A stretch of 64,000 nt of DNA from the NCBI GenBank assembly GCA_037176885.1, contig JAWWNJ010000020.1, positions 1,798,001 to 1,862,000 on the forward strand, written 5' to 3'. The notes beneath the pieces were generated by a model. It saw nothing but the letters and a program-made list of their open reading frames with translations, was not told the DNA's origin and made no database searches. Origin of the DNA: Favolaschia claudopus (taxonomy: Eukaryota > Basidiomycota > Agaricomycetes > Agaricales > Mycenaceae). Below, in pieces: positions 42,209-54,100 of this stretch; position 1 is the stretch's first letter; each line of letters opens with the position of its first letter. Made by a program: the position numbers and the translations under genes.

Positions 42209-42593
42209 ATGTCGGCGGGCGCCGTCAGTCTTCGGGCCAAGGCGGGCGTAACCGACGCTTCAGCTTTTGTAATCCCGGCAGCCATGTGCAAATGGATACC
42301 GGCCGCCATTATTGATTACGCACTTCCCGGGCTCTTGTCCCGCTCTCGCTTGGCGACACGTAGACCCCGCTCCACACGCAAGTCCCACACTCGGAAGCCT
42401 GCGCATAAGGCTAGTGCAGTAGCCAGCAGCTCCGCTACCACACTTGGTATGTTCTTGTTGTTAGTCGACAATGGATGCTGGCTAACGAGTCTATTATAGA
42501 GTTACTCTCCGACTCGACGCTTTCTGACTCAATGTTCTCTGACTCGACACTCTCAGGCTCCGAAATCATTGACCTTACAACTTGGAAAATTTA
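42209..42593 (+). pseudogene. Possible N-terminal exons of the MULE gene
   Basis: After an apparent intron (GTATGT…TTATAG, about 42447-42498) a short acidic frame LLSDSTLSDSMFSDSTLSGS then EIIDLTT is read. Its Ser/Asp style matches the exon at 44636 (DDSDSDHSN…). EIIDL looks like a SUMO-interaction motif. If these belong together, the AAGTCAAGT-rich sequence between them is an insertion. Tentative. Confidence 0.3.
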
Positions 42594-44600
42594 ACTTGTC
42601 CAGCCAAAACTAACTTAACTTAACTTTTTCGCTGGTAAGTTAACTTGTCAAGTAAATCCCTCAAGTATTTGATGCCATCTGATGGCACAAGCTACTTTGG
42701 CTGATCTAACTTGGCGGGGTAGATCAACGAAAGTTACTCTAGCGTACTTAACTGTACTTGACTTGAAGTTTTCTTTTGAATACCTCAGAATCTGCTATAA
42801 AATAGGATTGCAGGTGTTTCTCCGCTCTTTGAACGACAATAGGCATCAACTATTGTTCTATCTCCATCAATCGCGTTGATTTGAGCACTCCTGATAGTAA
42901 TACATCGGGATTCAACCAAGATTAATGACTTGGGTGAACTGTTTCCGTCAAATCGATCGGATTTCTTTGGGAAATAGGGCTGAGCAGTATCAAAGGTGAA
43001 TTCTCGCTGTCTCGCTGCTGTTGAGCTCTCTGCAATTCCCAGTCATTCATCGGGATTGGTCCAAAAACATTACTTCTCCCAATATTGCTCCTTTGTTGAG
43101 CCCCTGGGGCATTAACGATTTCGGTAAATGAAATATGTAGTTAATCTATCTGGATAAGATGCGGCAGTGAATACTACTAGTACTTGGGACCTTCGGTCAT
43201 CTCGGGTCGCATGTGGGCGCACTCATCGTTCACGCGACCACAGGCTGAACAGGGAGTCTACTGAAAACAATCAATCAAGCACTTTACGGGTGTTTTGGTA
43301 ATACGAAGTAAATCGGACTCCCAAAGTCTCCCATTAATCTATACTGTGCTTTTGCTTCGTCCTTTTTCCTTCCTCCAGTCATTCACCCTCTATCCGCCTT
43401 GCTTCACGAATGATTACTAGATAGGAATATGCTCCGGAAATAGAGCTCGTTGAGCCTTGATTCCACTGACTTGAACCCGCAGCTTAGAGAGAGCAAGTTC
43501 GAGTACGGTCAAGTATAGTGCAAGAAAAAGTCAAGTTCAGTTCAATCGCCGAGTATCGGACTCGGAGTAAAGTATTGCTCAGGTAGTTTGCAGCATCGAG
43601 CGGTCATTTTTAAGCACCCAGCCGCTTTAGTTCATTGAGAATTTATTGAATGGCTTTCATTGTACCATCGGGATTCAATACTCGGTCGTATTCCGTCAGT
43701 TGAGTGGAATTGAATCGAATCCCATAGCCACTGTTTGAATATGTTAACTTGCGTAAAGCCAAGAAAGGCATACTCAATGCAGACGGTCGCTCAACGGCTG
43801 TGTTTAACTCAACATCAAGGAACCGTTGGCAAGACCGTATATCGAGCTTCGACGCTGGGCCTTTCAAGTACCCCGTAAGTTCAACAACATGTATATGTCA
43901 AGTTAGGTCAAGTAAAGTAAAGGAAAGTTAAGCAAGTTAAGTTGACTGGCTCACATACAAGTCAAGTTAAGTAAGTGTAAGTCACAGTTTGACTAAGTAG
44001 CCACTGCAGGATCAAGTAGCCGCTCGATTAGTTCGGTGAAGGGAAGTAAACAAGTACTCGGCTCAAGACTGTATTCCAAGCTATGGTATTGAGGGGATAC
44101 TACACTAATTATAACGCTTCTAGTTGACTTGTGGGAGGGGTGAAATGGGCAAGGTTTGAAGCATGCGGAATATTCGGTCGAACATTCGGTCAGTACATGT
44201 GTTGACTGACAATATGTGATAGGGCTACAGGGAATTACAATAAAGAGTTCCTCAGTCCTCTAGACCTCATTTGCGAACACCTGAGCTCGAACATTTACTG
44301 CCATGCCATGTTGAACCTGCCGCCGAATGACATCTCCGCAAGGGCCGACAAATGCCGATACCCCGGCGGATGCCGCATTTTGCCGCAGAGTCACCCCGGG
44401 CGAATCGGCGTACACGTCCGAAGGGTGCCGCAAGTTCGGCTGGGTTGAACATAGTGGCAAGTAAATCAAGTACGCACGTACAGTACATTCAAGTACGGGG
44501 GTGCAGTACAAGTCAAGTAAAGTACAGTACAGTACAAGTCAAGTTACACAAGTCAAGTACAGTACAAGTCAAGTTACTTGAGCTACGTAGATCACCGTGT
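42590..44600. mobile_element. AAGTCAAGT-rich element inside the MULE gene
   Basis: Arrays of ACTTAACTT/AAGTTAAGT/CAAGTCAAGT lie at 42592-42780, 43484-43535, 43896-43985 and 44455-44588, those at the left mostly in inverse orientation to those at the right. No coding region is recognised between them. This looks like a non-autonomous element with subterminal repeats, or several fused ones. No target duplication was found. Confidence 0.4.
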
Positions 44601-45434
44601 CAATTCATGCGATGACAATATTGACAATACTCCTTCAGGACGACTCGGACTCCGACCACTCGAACCGCTCATACAATGAGAACGAGCCGAACACTGCCGC
44701 CTCTTTTTTGCCGGAAGAGCAAATGCAAATATTCAGCGACCGTGGATTTTCGGTGGTGAGTTTCTTCGTGAATTAAAAAACCCCTTGCACTGATCATGTA
44801 TTCTCAGCACTCAGCTGATGCTAGACATGAACCGCAAGGCGAGGGCGAATTCAGAGACGGTGAGATCCTTGATTCATTGTTTTGTTGAGACTCAATTCTT
44901 TTGTACTTGGTAATTTAGCGTTTATATCATCCGCTGGTTCAAAACAAAGTACTCCTGTGGACAGTGCTGGGGAGGAAGAAGATGACCCCCGATGCCAATG
45001 CAGAGTAATCGGACGGCTAGGGTTAGTTAAGGTACATCAAACAACAAAGCCAAATAATCTACTCCTCTCTTTCCTCTTCCTTGGCAACGATGCTGGTATG
45101 CCAGAATACTGAGGATAACAATGCAATCTGTCTAAGTAAACTCGCAGGGCTTTGTCCGGCGCGTTGTACGAACGTGGGTGGAACCCACAGGACCGGCAGA
45201 AGTACCAATTTGTATGTTACCAGTCTACATGATTATTTCCCGTCTGTATTGATTCAAAGCCGAATTCAGACGAGATGAATGATTTGCCGCCAGCTGCAGG
45301 ACCTCTGTTCGGTATGGAATGTCGTAAGAACGGAATGGCACAGCCCACCACTGGTTCCGGTTCGCTCCTCCGCCTTTTTCTAGAGAAGAAAATGTAGCTA
45401 AAACACCTCATCAGTATCTGTTCCTGTACGCCAG

Positions 45435-47170
45435 ATCACAGCTGCTGTTCGCCATGACAAGCCATCTCACCGGTCTGAGCGGCGTGAAAAGCGTTCAAAA
45501 CCATACAACAAACCTCCCCCCAGTGCCCGATCTCCCCCTCCCCCTCCCGTACCTCCTCTTCGCTCCTATCAACTGACCACAGAGCCCGCATGGGACGGAT
45601 ATCCAGATGGTCCGTTTGTCGAGATATACACTCTACAGTTCGCAGACAAAACCGGTAATCTTGCTGTCCACTGGGCAACCGGAAATCTAGGCGGTCGGGG
45701 CGGCTCGGCAGACGCCGAAAATTGGGAGGATGGCAAACTCACCAGGCGGGAGTGTCACGGTATCATTGAGTGCTCAAATTCCGAGTGCTCGATGACCGTT
45801 CGTCCTCTGAGTCGCCGCTCCAGAATCGCGGGCCAAACAGAAAAGCCATGTCGTGGATGCGGTGGGCAACTCGTCCACGACGATTGCGGGATTGTCTCGA
45901 CCCTGCATACATTTGCAGGGGGTGTTCGCTATAGCAATGGCGGCACACATGATCACTCCCGCCCGACTTACCGGCTCCATTTGTCGCGAGCCGAGGGCGC
46001 GGCGGTTCGGGATATTGTGACTGAGCAACCTCACACTGGTCCGACTCAGCTGCTCGTCGGTCGCCACACCGCTAACGGCCCCGCACCATCTCTCGCAACA
46101 ATATCTCCCGCGCTAATCAATGTCGACCGCATCGGCTACGAGCGCAACAAACACGTTCGTAAAGCACCAGGCTATGGCAGCGACCAGTTCATGAAAGGAC
46201 TCTCGACCATCATTTCCGAGCATCCCGACTTTATTCGTCACTATCAATTCCACGGTGAATGCCTAATCGTCATCCAGACGTCTTTCATGCGTGCCCATCT
46301 CGTGAAAACCACCATAATCGAGCAGGATGCAGTCAATGGTATTGTCTCCGACGCCGGACATGACATCTGGCGAGACAAGAAGGCCTTACTCCTCGTTAGC
46401 TCCACCTACGAGGCGAAGTTTCTTCACTGCTGGATCCCTGCCCTCATCTCTTATTCGGACGGTGGCTCAGCTCAGCACTACCGCGTCCATTTCTACCAGC
46501 TGTTCAAGAGTATTGCGGAGGAATGCGAATCGCGGAATATTGCAATCATGGACGAGATGTTCGCAAATGTCAGTTCTGCCCAGTCTTCCTTATTTTCTGT
46601 ATGGCGCATGTGCTCACACTGGGTCTCTTCTCTTTTAGATTATAGACTTCAGCGGAGCTGAGCACCATGGTTTCATACTCGCATTCATTGATTTTTGGAG
46701 AGAGCATTCCCCGAATGCGCGTTCCGTCCAGGGACTGCAAACGACGGGTCAAACTTTGCTCAAAGGCTGCGAGCAACACTACCGAAGCCAAGTCGCACGC
46801 ATCAAGAAAATTAGCGCAGTCGTCCCACCCGAACTTGCGGACGCATTCCACAATCGCGCCATCGGGCTGCTACGCTGCGAGAATATAGCCGAGTTCGAAC
46901 TGCAGGCGGAGAGGCTCATCACTGACTTCCCTCGAGTGGCACCATGGATGCGGTGGTGGATGTACCCGCCCCATTCCCATATGCTCTTCCCCGGGCTCAA
47001 GGTCATGAAGGCCGCGCTGTGGAATTCAATGCCCAACACGACAAACGCTCAGGAGGCCGGCCATTCTAAACTCTTGAAACTCGTCCCAAAGAAGATGGCA
47101 GTTCTTGATGGCTTGAAAGAATTGTTACCGTACGTTGAGCACTACAAGATTCAATACGATGCGGCGAGTC
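45435..47170 (+). pseudogene. MULE part: WRKY-GCM1-type zinc finger and DDE transposase
   Basis: The finger region has NWEDGKLTRRECHGIIECSN, SECSMTVRP, KPCRGCGGQLVHDDC and ends GTHDHSRP, the Cys pairs plus H-x-H of WRKY-GCM1 fingers. The transposase follows: GIVSDAGHDIW (first Asp), CWIPALISYSDGGSAQHY, IIDFSGAEHHGF (second Asp, after the intron at 46569-46638), GCEQHYRSQVARI with the MULE C-x2-H signature, and NTTNAQEAGHSKL (Glu). This part is intact in frame. The finger is expected to bind the element ends. Confidence 0.65.
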
Positions 47171-47226
47171 GTAAGTCTCAAATCCCACCCGCATCAGCAT
47201 CATCTCTCCTCACTCTCCCTTTTTAG

Positions 47227-48420
47227 ATGGCGTCAAAATACACTATGGAGAGAGCCGGGAATATTGGAAAACGACGAAGGACCTTATTGGTCGCACCAAA
47301 GGCAACCGCGCATGACGATCATCGACCACCCGACACTGCGAAGGCTTTGGTTCGCTCCACTCCGGCAACGCCTGCGAAAGGAGCGCGCACAGGCGTCATA
47401 ACTCCACTCTCGTTCCAGGGTGGATACAAATGGGACAGGAACTCGTGCTGGCTCGATGCTTCATTGACAGCCGTTTTCCCCGCTGCGTCGCAAGATTATG
47501 CCAATATCATCGAGCCTTTCTTTGGCATTGTTCCGAATCAACATCCTCTACAAGATCTTCGCCAGCACATTCACACCCGCCTCAATACCGACCTACGCGA
47601 CTTCAAGGAGGGCGGCTACACGATCTTAGCGTTACAGCGAAACGCACTCCGAGAGAAGCTAGTAGGTCTTGAAGGGTATCCAGTCACCTCTATTTCCGCA
47701 TTTGCTCCACTGCTTTTATATTCTTTACATACTCACACCGCACAATCTTAGGACTGGATCCGTTTCATTATTCGCCCTCCCGATCGAAGGCAGCCTCCAC
47801 CCGTCAATCTTGAACGCGCCATTTGTTATTTTGGCTCTTGCAGTGTCGTCTTCAAGAGCTGCGATGGCGCTGATCACGACCACTTCAACTGGAGCGAATC
47901 AAGTGGAGAAAGCCGTTCGTTGTTTCTCCAGAGCTATGCCGCTGGTACAAAGGCCGCTTGCGCGACTGGTTCTTCGACCTCATGAAGCCGGACAAAGCGG
48001 AACGCATGAGCGCATGTTGGCAAGCGCTCGACGGTAACCGGTTTTGTTCAGGAGAGGCCATCCAGTACGAGGTCTTTCTCAACATCCCAAACGCGCTCGT
48101 GATCGAGTTTGACGGCGTTGAGGAGGGAGATCCTTGGGATATTCCCAAGACCCTTTATCCGTGTCGAGGTGACTGGACGGCGTCGGGTCGCGGCGTCAAG
48201 TACAGTGTCGTCAGCCACGTCTACTTCCAGCGAAGCCGGAGCCATTACATGACTCGCTATCTGTCATCGGAAAAGCGTGTCTTTGACCATGATGGTGAAA
48301 AACACGATGGTCATGCTGTCCGCCGCGATGGTGCCCTTAAAGGGCTCTTGCATGGCGTCAGCAATCGGCTGCGTGATCTGCCCGCTGGATTTGTTTTGCG
48401 AGCAGTTGTGTATCACCTTG
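47227..48420 (+). pseudogene. MULE part: USP/UCH-like cysteine peptidase
   Basis: KWDRNSCWLDASLTAVF near 47430-47470 is a catalytic-cysteine box of ubiquitin-specific peptidases (NxCWLxAxL). SHYMTRYL followed by RVFDHDGEKH near 48240-48300 resembles the His/Asp box. Spacing of about 230 residues fits a small USP fold. The frame breaks at 47308 and 47905, so the product is not made whole from this copy. It would remove ubiquitin or a relative from a target; the target is unknown. Confidence 0.5.
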
Positions 48421-48806
48421 AGGGCGGCGAGGAAGCAGGTAAATATTTCCGAAACTCCCAGATGGAGAGAGCGGAGAAGAAGCTGTTTCTGCGTTTCAAA
48501 ACACGGTCTAGCAGCCACACTGGTATTCCGACCTCGTGCGACCTCAATCGTTCTGACGTTGAGGTGGTACCCAACGGGGACCGGTGGTGGCTTGTGGATG
48601 GGAAGTCGTCATCCACGGATTATCGTGCTACAACTTCGCGCTCTCCCAAGAAGCGTGCTCGTGTTGCGCTTAACCCTATCATCCCCAAACCCCGAACTTT
48701 CATTGATCTCTCTGACTCCGACTCTGTCCCATCTGCATCCTCTGCCAGTTTCCCACCTATCGAGACGATCGAGTCCGCTTCTTTGGCAATGGGAATGGCC
48801 CACCCA

Positions 48807-49330
48807 TTGCGCTGCAAGCCATGTGGGGCCGATGGTGATGCGAAGGATCGTCTGGTAGTGGTGGACTGCGCGACCTGTGGGTTTTGGTCCCATATCAGCT
48901 GTGTCTTACCAGAGGGTACTGCGGGAGGACTCGAGTTTACCTGTGATTTCTGTGTTCCCCCAGCGGTGGAGATGGACACTGACATGCCATCCCCCGACCA
49001 CCCTCTTTTCTTGACCTCGCAGTCAGATGACGACGGCGACGACTTTGATATGCTCTTTGATTCCACGGACGGCGAAGATGAAGAAGAGATCGTCGCACCT
49101 GTGGCCCTACCGGTCGTCGTCGTCGTATCCGATGACGATTGCAAAGTCTCAACTCGGATTCGCTGCCAAGGCTGCACAATGGCGTCTGTAGAGAAGGCTG
49201 ACCGTCGGGAATTGGTGCAGTGCAAGCAATGCGATGGATGGGCGCACATCAACTGTCTCCACGACTATTTCAGCGGTACCACCGAATACAAGAGCCCTTT
49301 GGTGGCCTTTACATGCGACTATTGCCAGTT
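48807..49330 (+). other. MULE part: two PHD fingers
   Basis: Finger 1: LRCKPCG, VVVDCATCGFWSHISC, FTCDFC. Finger 2: IRCQGC, LVQCKQCDGWAHINC, FTCDYC. Both are C4HC3 with the aromatic residue two before the His, as in PHD fingers that read histone H3 tails. An acidic linker separates them. Upstream FIDLSDSDS resembles a SUMO-interaction motif. Confidence 0.65.
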
Positions 49331-50607
49331 GTAGGCTCTTGATTTTGTTGCGGTCAACTTCAACTGATTTTTATTCCAGATTCGCGCCAGGAAAGCTTAT
49401 CCTTATGCCTGCTGCTGGCAATTCTTCATGGGATGCTTCCGAAACGAACTGGTTTCCAGCAATCTTCGTCCAGAGGCATGACCGGCGCGAGAGATTGAAC
49501 TCTGAGTTCGAATTTCGCTGGCTAAACTGCGTTGAAAACCCGCCTTATGAAGACGTGCGGAAAGCGAAGAACGACGAAACGACCCGTCTCACATTCTTCC
49601 GTTCTCGCATCCACATCTTGCGCGTGAAAGAGTTCTTGCTTGCAGACAAATTAATCGAAGCGCAGGTCTGTTTTTGCTTTCAGACCCTTACTATTCGAAA
49701 GACCGCTCACCTATAATGCCAGCTCCCCAATATTGTGCTGCCTCGGTATCTGGATGATAACTATGACCATGTCGACACAGAACTGGAACGGGTTTTCGAT
49801 GCTGCAGTTGAGCCCATCACGCAACTTCTCTTGGATTACGATGAGACACACCCTGTCATCTCGAGCTTCAAGCAATTTGTCGAACCGGAACCAGCAGACG
49901 AAAACAACGACGAACCGCGGAAGAAACCTAGCCCCTCCCTGAGCGCTGCGAACTGGTTGGGCGCAAACAGAATGGACCCCACTCCCGAACTCAGCGTGCT
50001 CATGACACATGCTTTGGCTCGCTTGATGAAGGCTCCGAAACTGGTGGAGAATTTGTCGGAGGATGAGCAAACAGCCCGAGTATGCAGCGTCGGTGCGGTA
50101 TTGCTGCAGCTCTTGGCGATCCAGCGCGAGTTGAATGAGCCATTCAATCTCAATGGCGATTTATTCTTGGACATCACTCGGGACAGGGTTGTTGTGCGCG
50201 AGAAGTTTCAAGGTCTCGCAGCCTTGGATCTCATGCTCACCGAACTCTGGGATGTTCGTCATGGCATTGCGACCTTGATGAACTTCAAGAAGAATCATAC
50301 TGTATGGATCGAGGATCACCCCCCTCTCTTCCAGCGAATTGCTCCGTCGCAATTCCTCCCGTCTCCTGCCATTTCAGTGGTCTTACGGTCGAAGAAGCGC
50401 GCGAGGAAAGGGTTGATAGCTCGCAAACCTGGAGTCACAATTGTTTCTCCACGGAAATTGCGCTCCGGTTCTATTCTTCTATGATATTAAGATAGTAGTA
50501 CTGGAACTATACCTGTTTGTAGAAGTTTGAGAGAGGAATAAAAGTTTCGGAGCAGGCAGAAACAAAGAAACAAACTTGAACTCGAGTCGAAGAGTCACTT
50601 GACAACA

Positions 50608-50966
50608 GTGCGAGGGTTTGCAGAGAATTTTGTGTATGAAGTATGGGGAGGGTTTCAAGGGCTCAGGAGGTTTGTTTTAGGTATAGAATCAAAATGTACT
50701 CCTCAGAAAACCTTAGCTATGACACCCCCACTGACCTTTCAGCCTCTGTGTGGCGGCTTTGGTGTCACTGGGTCACGACTGTCACTGTAGTCACACGTCG
50801 TGACATTCGGTGACAGGAGTGCGAGGTGTTGCACAGAATTTTGTGTATGGAGTTAGGGCAGAGTCTCAAGGGCTCAGGATGTTTGTTTTAGGTATATAAA
50901 CAGAATGTACTCTTCCAAATTCCTTAGCTATGACACCCCCACTGACCTTTCTGACCTCTCTCTTGC
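50608..50966 (+). repeat. Diverged tandem duplication, about 210-bp period
   Basis: 50608-50755 and 50818-50966 match over about 148 bp (GTGCGAGG…TTGCA, then TTTTGTGTATG, GGGCTCAGGA, CTTAGCTATGACACCCCCAC). It lies between the converging MULE gene and the minus-strand gene. Confidence 0.75.
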
Positions 50967-51137
50967 ACATTGATGTCACTAGGCCACAAAGGTCACACTG
51001 AGGCGGCGGGAAAACTCGAGTATTCAGTCAAAATGAGAAACAGCTAGTTCAGAACACAGTATTAAGAACAGATAGCTAGAGAACAGGATGTAATGAGATA
51101 CAATAGTACACTAGTGATGCAAATGTACAGTAGCTAG

Positions 51138-53438
51138 CTAGATATTCTGAAGTGCAAGTCGCTGGTCCGCATTCAAACGGCGCTTCTTCGGCTTTGGTGG
51201 CTCATGTTCTGCCTCTGCCCCTGCCTCCATGTTCCCTTCACTTGCCCGTTGATAGCCTGCCCGAAGGGTGGAGAGTTTTATTGCTAAAGCCTTGTTTTCC
51301 TTGGCAGTGCGTTTGCGCTTGCGTGAGCCAGGGGCTTCCAGTTTCGTAGTAATGCGGTTGAGACCCCTCAGAACACGCTCTTCAAAGTGCTGGGGAATGG
51401 AGGGATCCCCCTTGCAGACGGCGAGACTGAGAGGGTGAGGTGAGTGGATGAATTGAATTGAAATGCGAGGGGAAACTTACACAGATGAGGTCCCAATGGC
51501 GACCATGTGTCCGTTTCCGCAATACTCGAGAGGACCGATGGACACGACACGCCTTGAGTGTTTTGGACTTTCCAGCTAAACAAGAGCGAGTTCCTTGCAT
51601 CACCAGATAGCTCGGTGATGTTGGGCGCGCGTTTATGATGACTAGAAGATTAAGTGAGTGAGGAGAAACAAATAGAGAGAAGGAGAGACGAACACAGGAT
51701 TGCTGCTCCAGTGCAGAGTTTGAGGAAAGTTCCGCAGAATGGACCACATCTCCTTCGATCCATGGTACAAGAAAGTGTTGCGTCGAGCGAGCTTGAGTTC
51801 TTCAGATGGAAGATAAAGAGGAGAGTATACTTCAGAGCGTAAATGAGTTCGCTCCGAAAGCAAGCCTGTTGGAGATGTGAGGTGAAGCGCGAAAGCGCAG
51901 GAAGTGAGCTTACCATGGGATCGGAAAAGCTCGGTAATAGGATCGCTGCCTATGGGGATATTACCAGAAATTGAGAGCCACGTCCATTCACCGAAAACGA
52001 GACTCCCCCATGTGGGGTTAGCCTCAAGGGCGGGTTCCACCAGCGTCGGTTCGAACACGTCAAAGAGATCGGTGACCGACTTGCGGAAGGTCACCTCGCT
52101 GGCAGCAGCGTATGCTGCGAGAGTTTTCTGAAAGAAAGAGCAGAGTGAGCTCTCGAGGGCGAGGAGGCAAGAGAGCACTTACGTTGTACGAATCGAGGAG
52201 TCGACTCATGCGAATCGACATGTAAACGCGCTCCTTTCCCCAGACGTAGAGCCAGTCGGCATACCTCAGGCGCTGCTCGGTGGTGGGAGCGAGAACGCCC
52301 TCATAAATGCACGGGCTCAGGAGCCGCCTGTCTTGCGATAAGAATGATGATACAATGAAAAAAAGAAAGAAAGCGACTCATACCACAACCCTGCGTCTCC
52401 GACGTGGATGTAGGTGTAATAAGCGACGAGAAAGCGAGCTGTCCGAGAGGGATTGGAGAATAGCTCGCACGCAGTGATAAACGGTGATAGCCCTGAGAGA
52501 TCATCGTCAATGAAAGGATCAAAAGAAAAGAACGAACGAACCAGCGAGGAAGAATAGTTCCATTACCGTGTAAACGCCAATTCCGTACCAAACCTCGTTG
52601 GCGGCCCGGATGGCATCGCAGGCGAGAACATATCGTTTACCGTCTAACCAATTTTCGTCTTGTATCCATTCCGCGACCATGACGAGAAAGTCGGTGGTAT
52701 GGTGTATATGTCTGGCGGGACGACGAAATCAAGGAACGAGTCTTGCCATACAGGCTGGCGGGGAGATTAGAATGGGAGAGAAGGTAAGAGAGTTGTACAC
52801 CGCACCTGGAATAATAGATCGATTGTGACGAAAGCGAGGACGTATTCCTTGAATACCAAGGCCATCCCAACGTGGAATTTGCGGACCTAGCGAGTGATAA
52901 GCCGCAGAACAGAAGAGAGATGGGGAGGTGCTTACGTCCTTAGAAACACACATAATCCCTGTGTCCCAGCGATTACGAGTGTACCATTGCACAGATGTGT
53001 GCGTCAGGTACGAGACCTTGAGATTGTGATTGTTTAGCTAGAAAGCGCAACAAAGGAGGGAGGGCTTACCATAAGATTAAGCATACCCAGGTGCAAGATG
53101 AGAGCACGATGTGTTGTTTGGACGCCAGTCAGAACAAGCCGTTTGAAGGAGGGTGGGTATGGGAGAGGTGGGTAGTTGTTGTCAATGTCATACTTCATGA
53201 CCTCGGGGTAGACTGAAGTTTGGTGGCTTTCACTGCCCCTCACAATGGTAGAAGCAGGGTTGAGTTCGTAGACGAGACCAGACTGAGCGCGCTCTGGGGC
53301 TTCTTCTTGCTTAGCCTCAGCAGCAGTAGCATCGGCATAGATGCCTTCTAGAGTGAGGTCGGCATCTTCCTCCAGAGCCTTCTTGATGCCTTCTTTGGCC
53401 ACCTTGCCAGAGGCGGCCGTCTCGCGCTGCTCAGGCAT
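51138..53438 (-). CDS. Unassigned 10-exon gene
   Basis: Exons (minus): 53070-53438, 52936-53016, 52801-52886, 52542-52711, 52384-52492, 52183-52327, 51914-52127, 51694-51865, 51483-51641, 51138-51426; together 1,794 nt, 597 residues, no stop. Introns are 48-89 nt; the first could instead be 32 nt (adding 7 codons). The N-terminus is acidic/charged. The middle is helical with aromatic-rich motifs (QWYTRNRWDTGIM, LVAYYTYIHVGDAGLW, RLRYADWLYVWGKERVYM, GSLVFGEWTWL). The C-terminus is basic with two nuclear-localisation-like stretches (GSRKRKRTAKENK; PKKRRLN). I do not recognise the family. It converges on the MULE gene and may be its cargo or an independent gene. Confidence 0.6.
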
Positions 53439-54100
53439 GGGATGAGGATGTGGGAGGAGAGAGAGAGGACAGCGCGACGCGTCGTGATGGTTATCACAAC
53501 CATCTCACGATCACGCGTTGATGTTGACGCGTTGACGACGTTGAGCTACAATAGTAAGTACAAGAAGTCGAGGAAGACCCTGCTATAGGCATGAGGTCGA
53601 AATTGAAAACTTGTTTAATTTATATTCCATAGCATGTACTTTACAGCCCCGGTCTGTGGGCGGCAGCGGCAGCGCTCAAACGAAGGGTTTGGCGGCAGCA
53701 GTGTGACATTGTGACAAAAAGTGCCGCCATGGATGATGGAGGCGGCACTTTTACCAACGCTCTTGGCGGTCACTGGCGGCAACCGGCGGCAGTACTGCGG
53801 CAGTGGCGGCACTTTGGGGGTGCCCGTTTAATCGGACTCGGAAGAAGGATTCACTGTCTTAGCTTTGCAGGACGGGAAAGAGCTTATCGATGGAATTTTT
53901 TAATGGAACCTTGTGTGCCAGATTTACGCATTTCTCATTACCATTCCTTCACAACGAGTTAGCGCGGTATATTAGTTTATACTTATTTACCGGAGTCTTA
54001 TGTAGACGGAGCTAACCAAATAAACCTGTTACCTGTTGCCTCCATCTCTCGCTCCCTGCCTCCGTCGTAGCAGTGGACTCAGGCCCCAGCCCACGAGCAG
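53439..54100. other. No gene; GGCGGC-rich hairpin region
   Basis: Between 53640 and 53830 AAGTGCCGCC and its inverse GGCGGCACTT occur several times, within a run of GGCGGCA units, so the DNA can fold. No coding frame is supported. The expected 5' LTR of the gypsy element was not found here. Confidence 0.4.

Larger units (their letters stand above)
44636..50484 (+). pseudogene. MULE transposon gene: GCM-type finger, transposase, USP/UCH-like peptidase, PHD fingers
   Basis: A chain of exons reads in one direction: acidic N-terminal exons (44636-45020), then 45435-46568, 46639-47170, 47227-47661, 47752-49330, 49380-49665 and 49723-50484, all with GT-AG introns of 49-90 nt. Order: acidic/basic linker, WRKY-GCM1-type zinc finger, MULE DDE domain, USP/UCH-like domain, FIDLSDSDS, two PHD fingers, a small domain of unknown fold, a helical C-terminus and basic tail. 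The frame shifts near 47308 and 47905 without intron signals, so this copy is probably dead (or the bases are wrong). No TIRs were found. Alternative: two or three adjacent genes. Confidence 0.6.

Noticed and set aside
43896..44588. CRISPR-like or satellite array
   Set aside because: AAGTCAAGT units are short, irregular and without spacers; the genome is a eukaryote's.
52700..52760. Frameshift in exon 4 of the unassigned gene
   Set aside because: A first reading gave a 2-nt shift, but using the GTGTAC splice site at 52800 and the CAG at 52712 restores an open frame.
53600..54050. Search for the 5' LTR of the gypsy element
   Set aside because: No match to the 3' LTR (TGTTGAGCGC…TTTCAACA) was found upstream of gag, so none is annotated.
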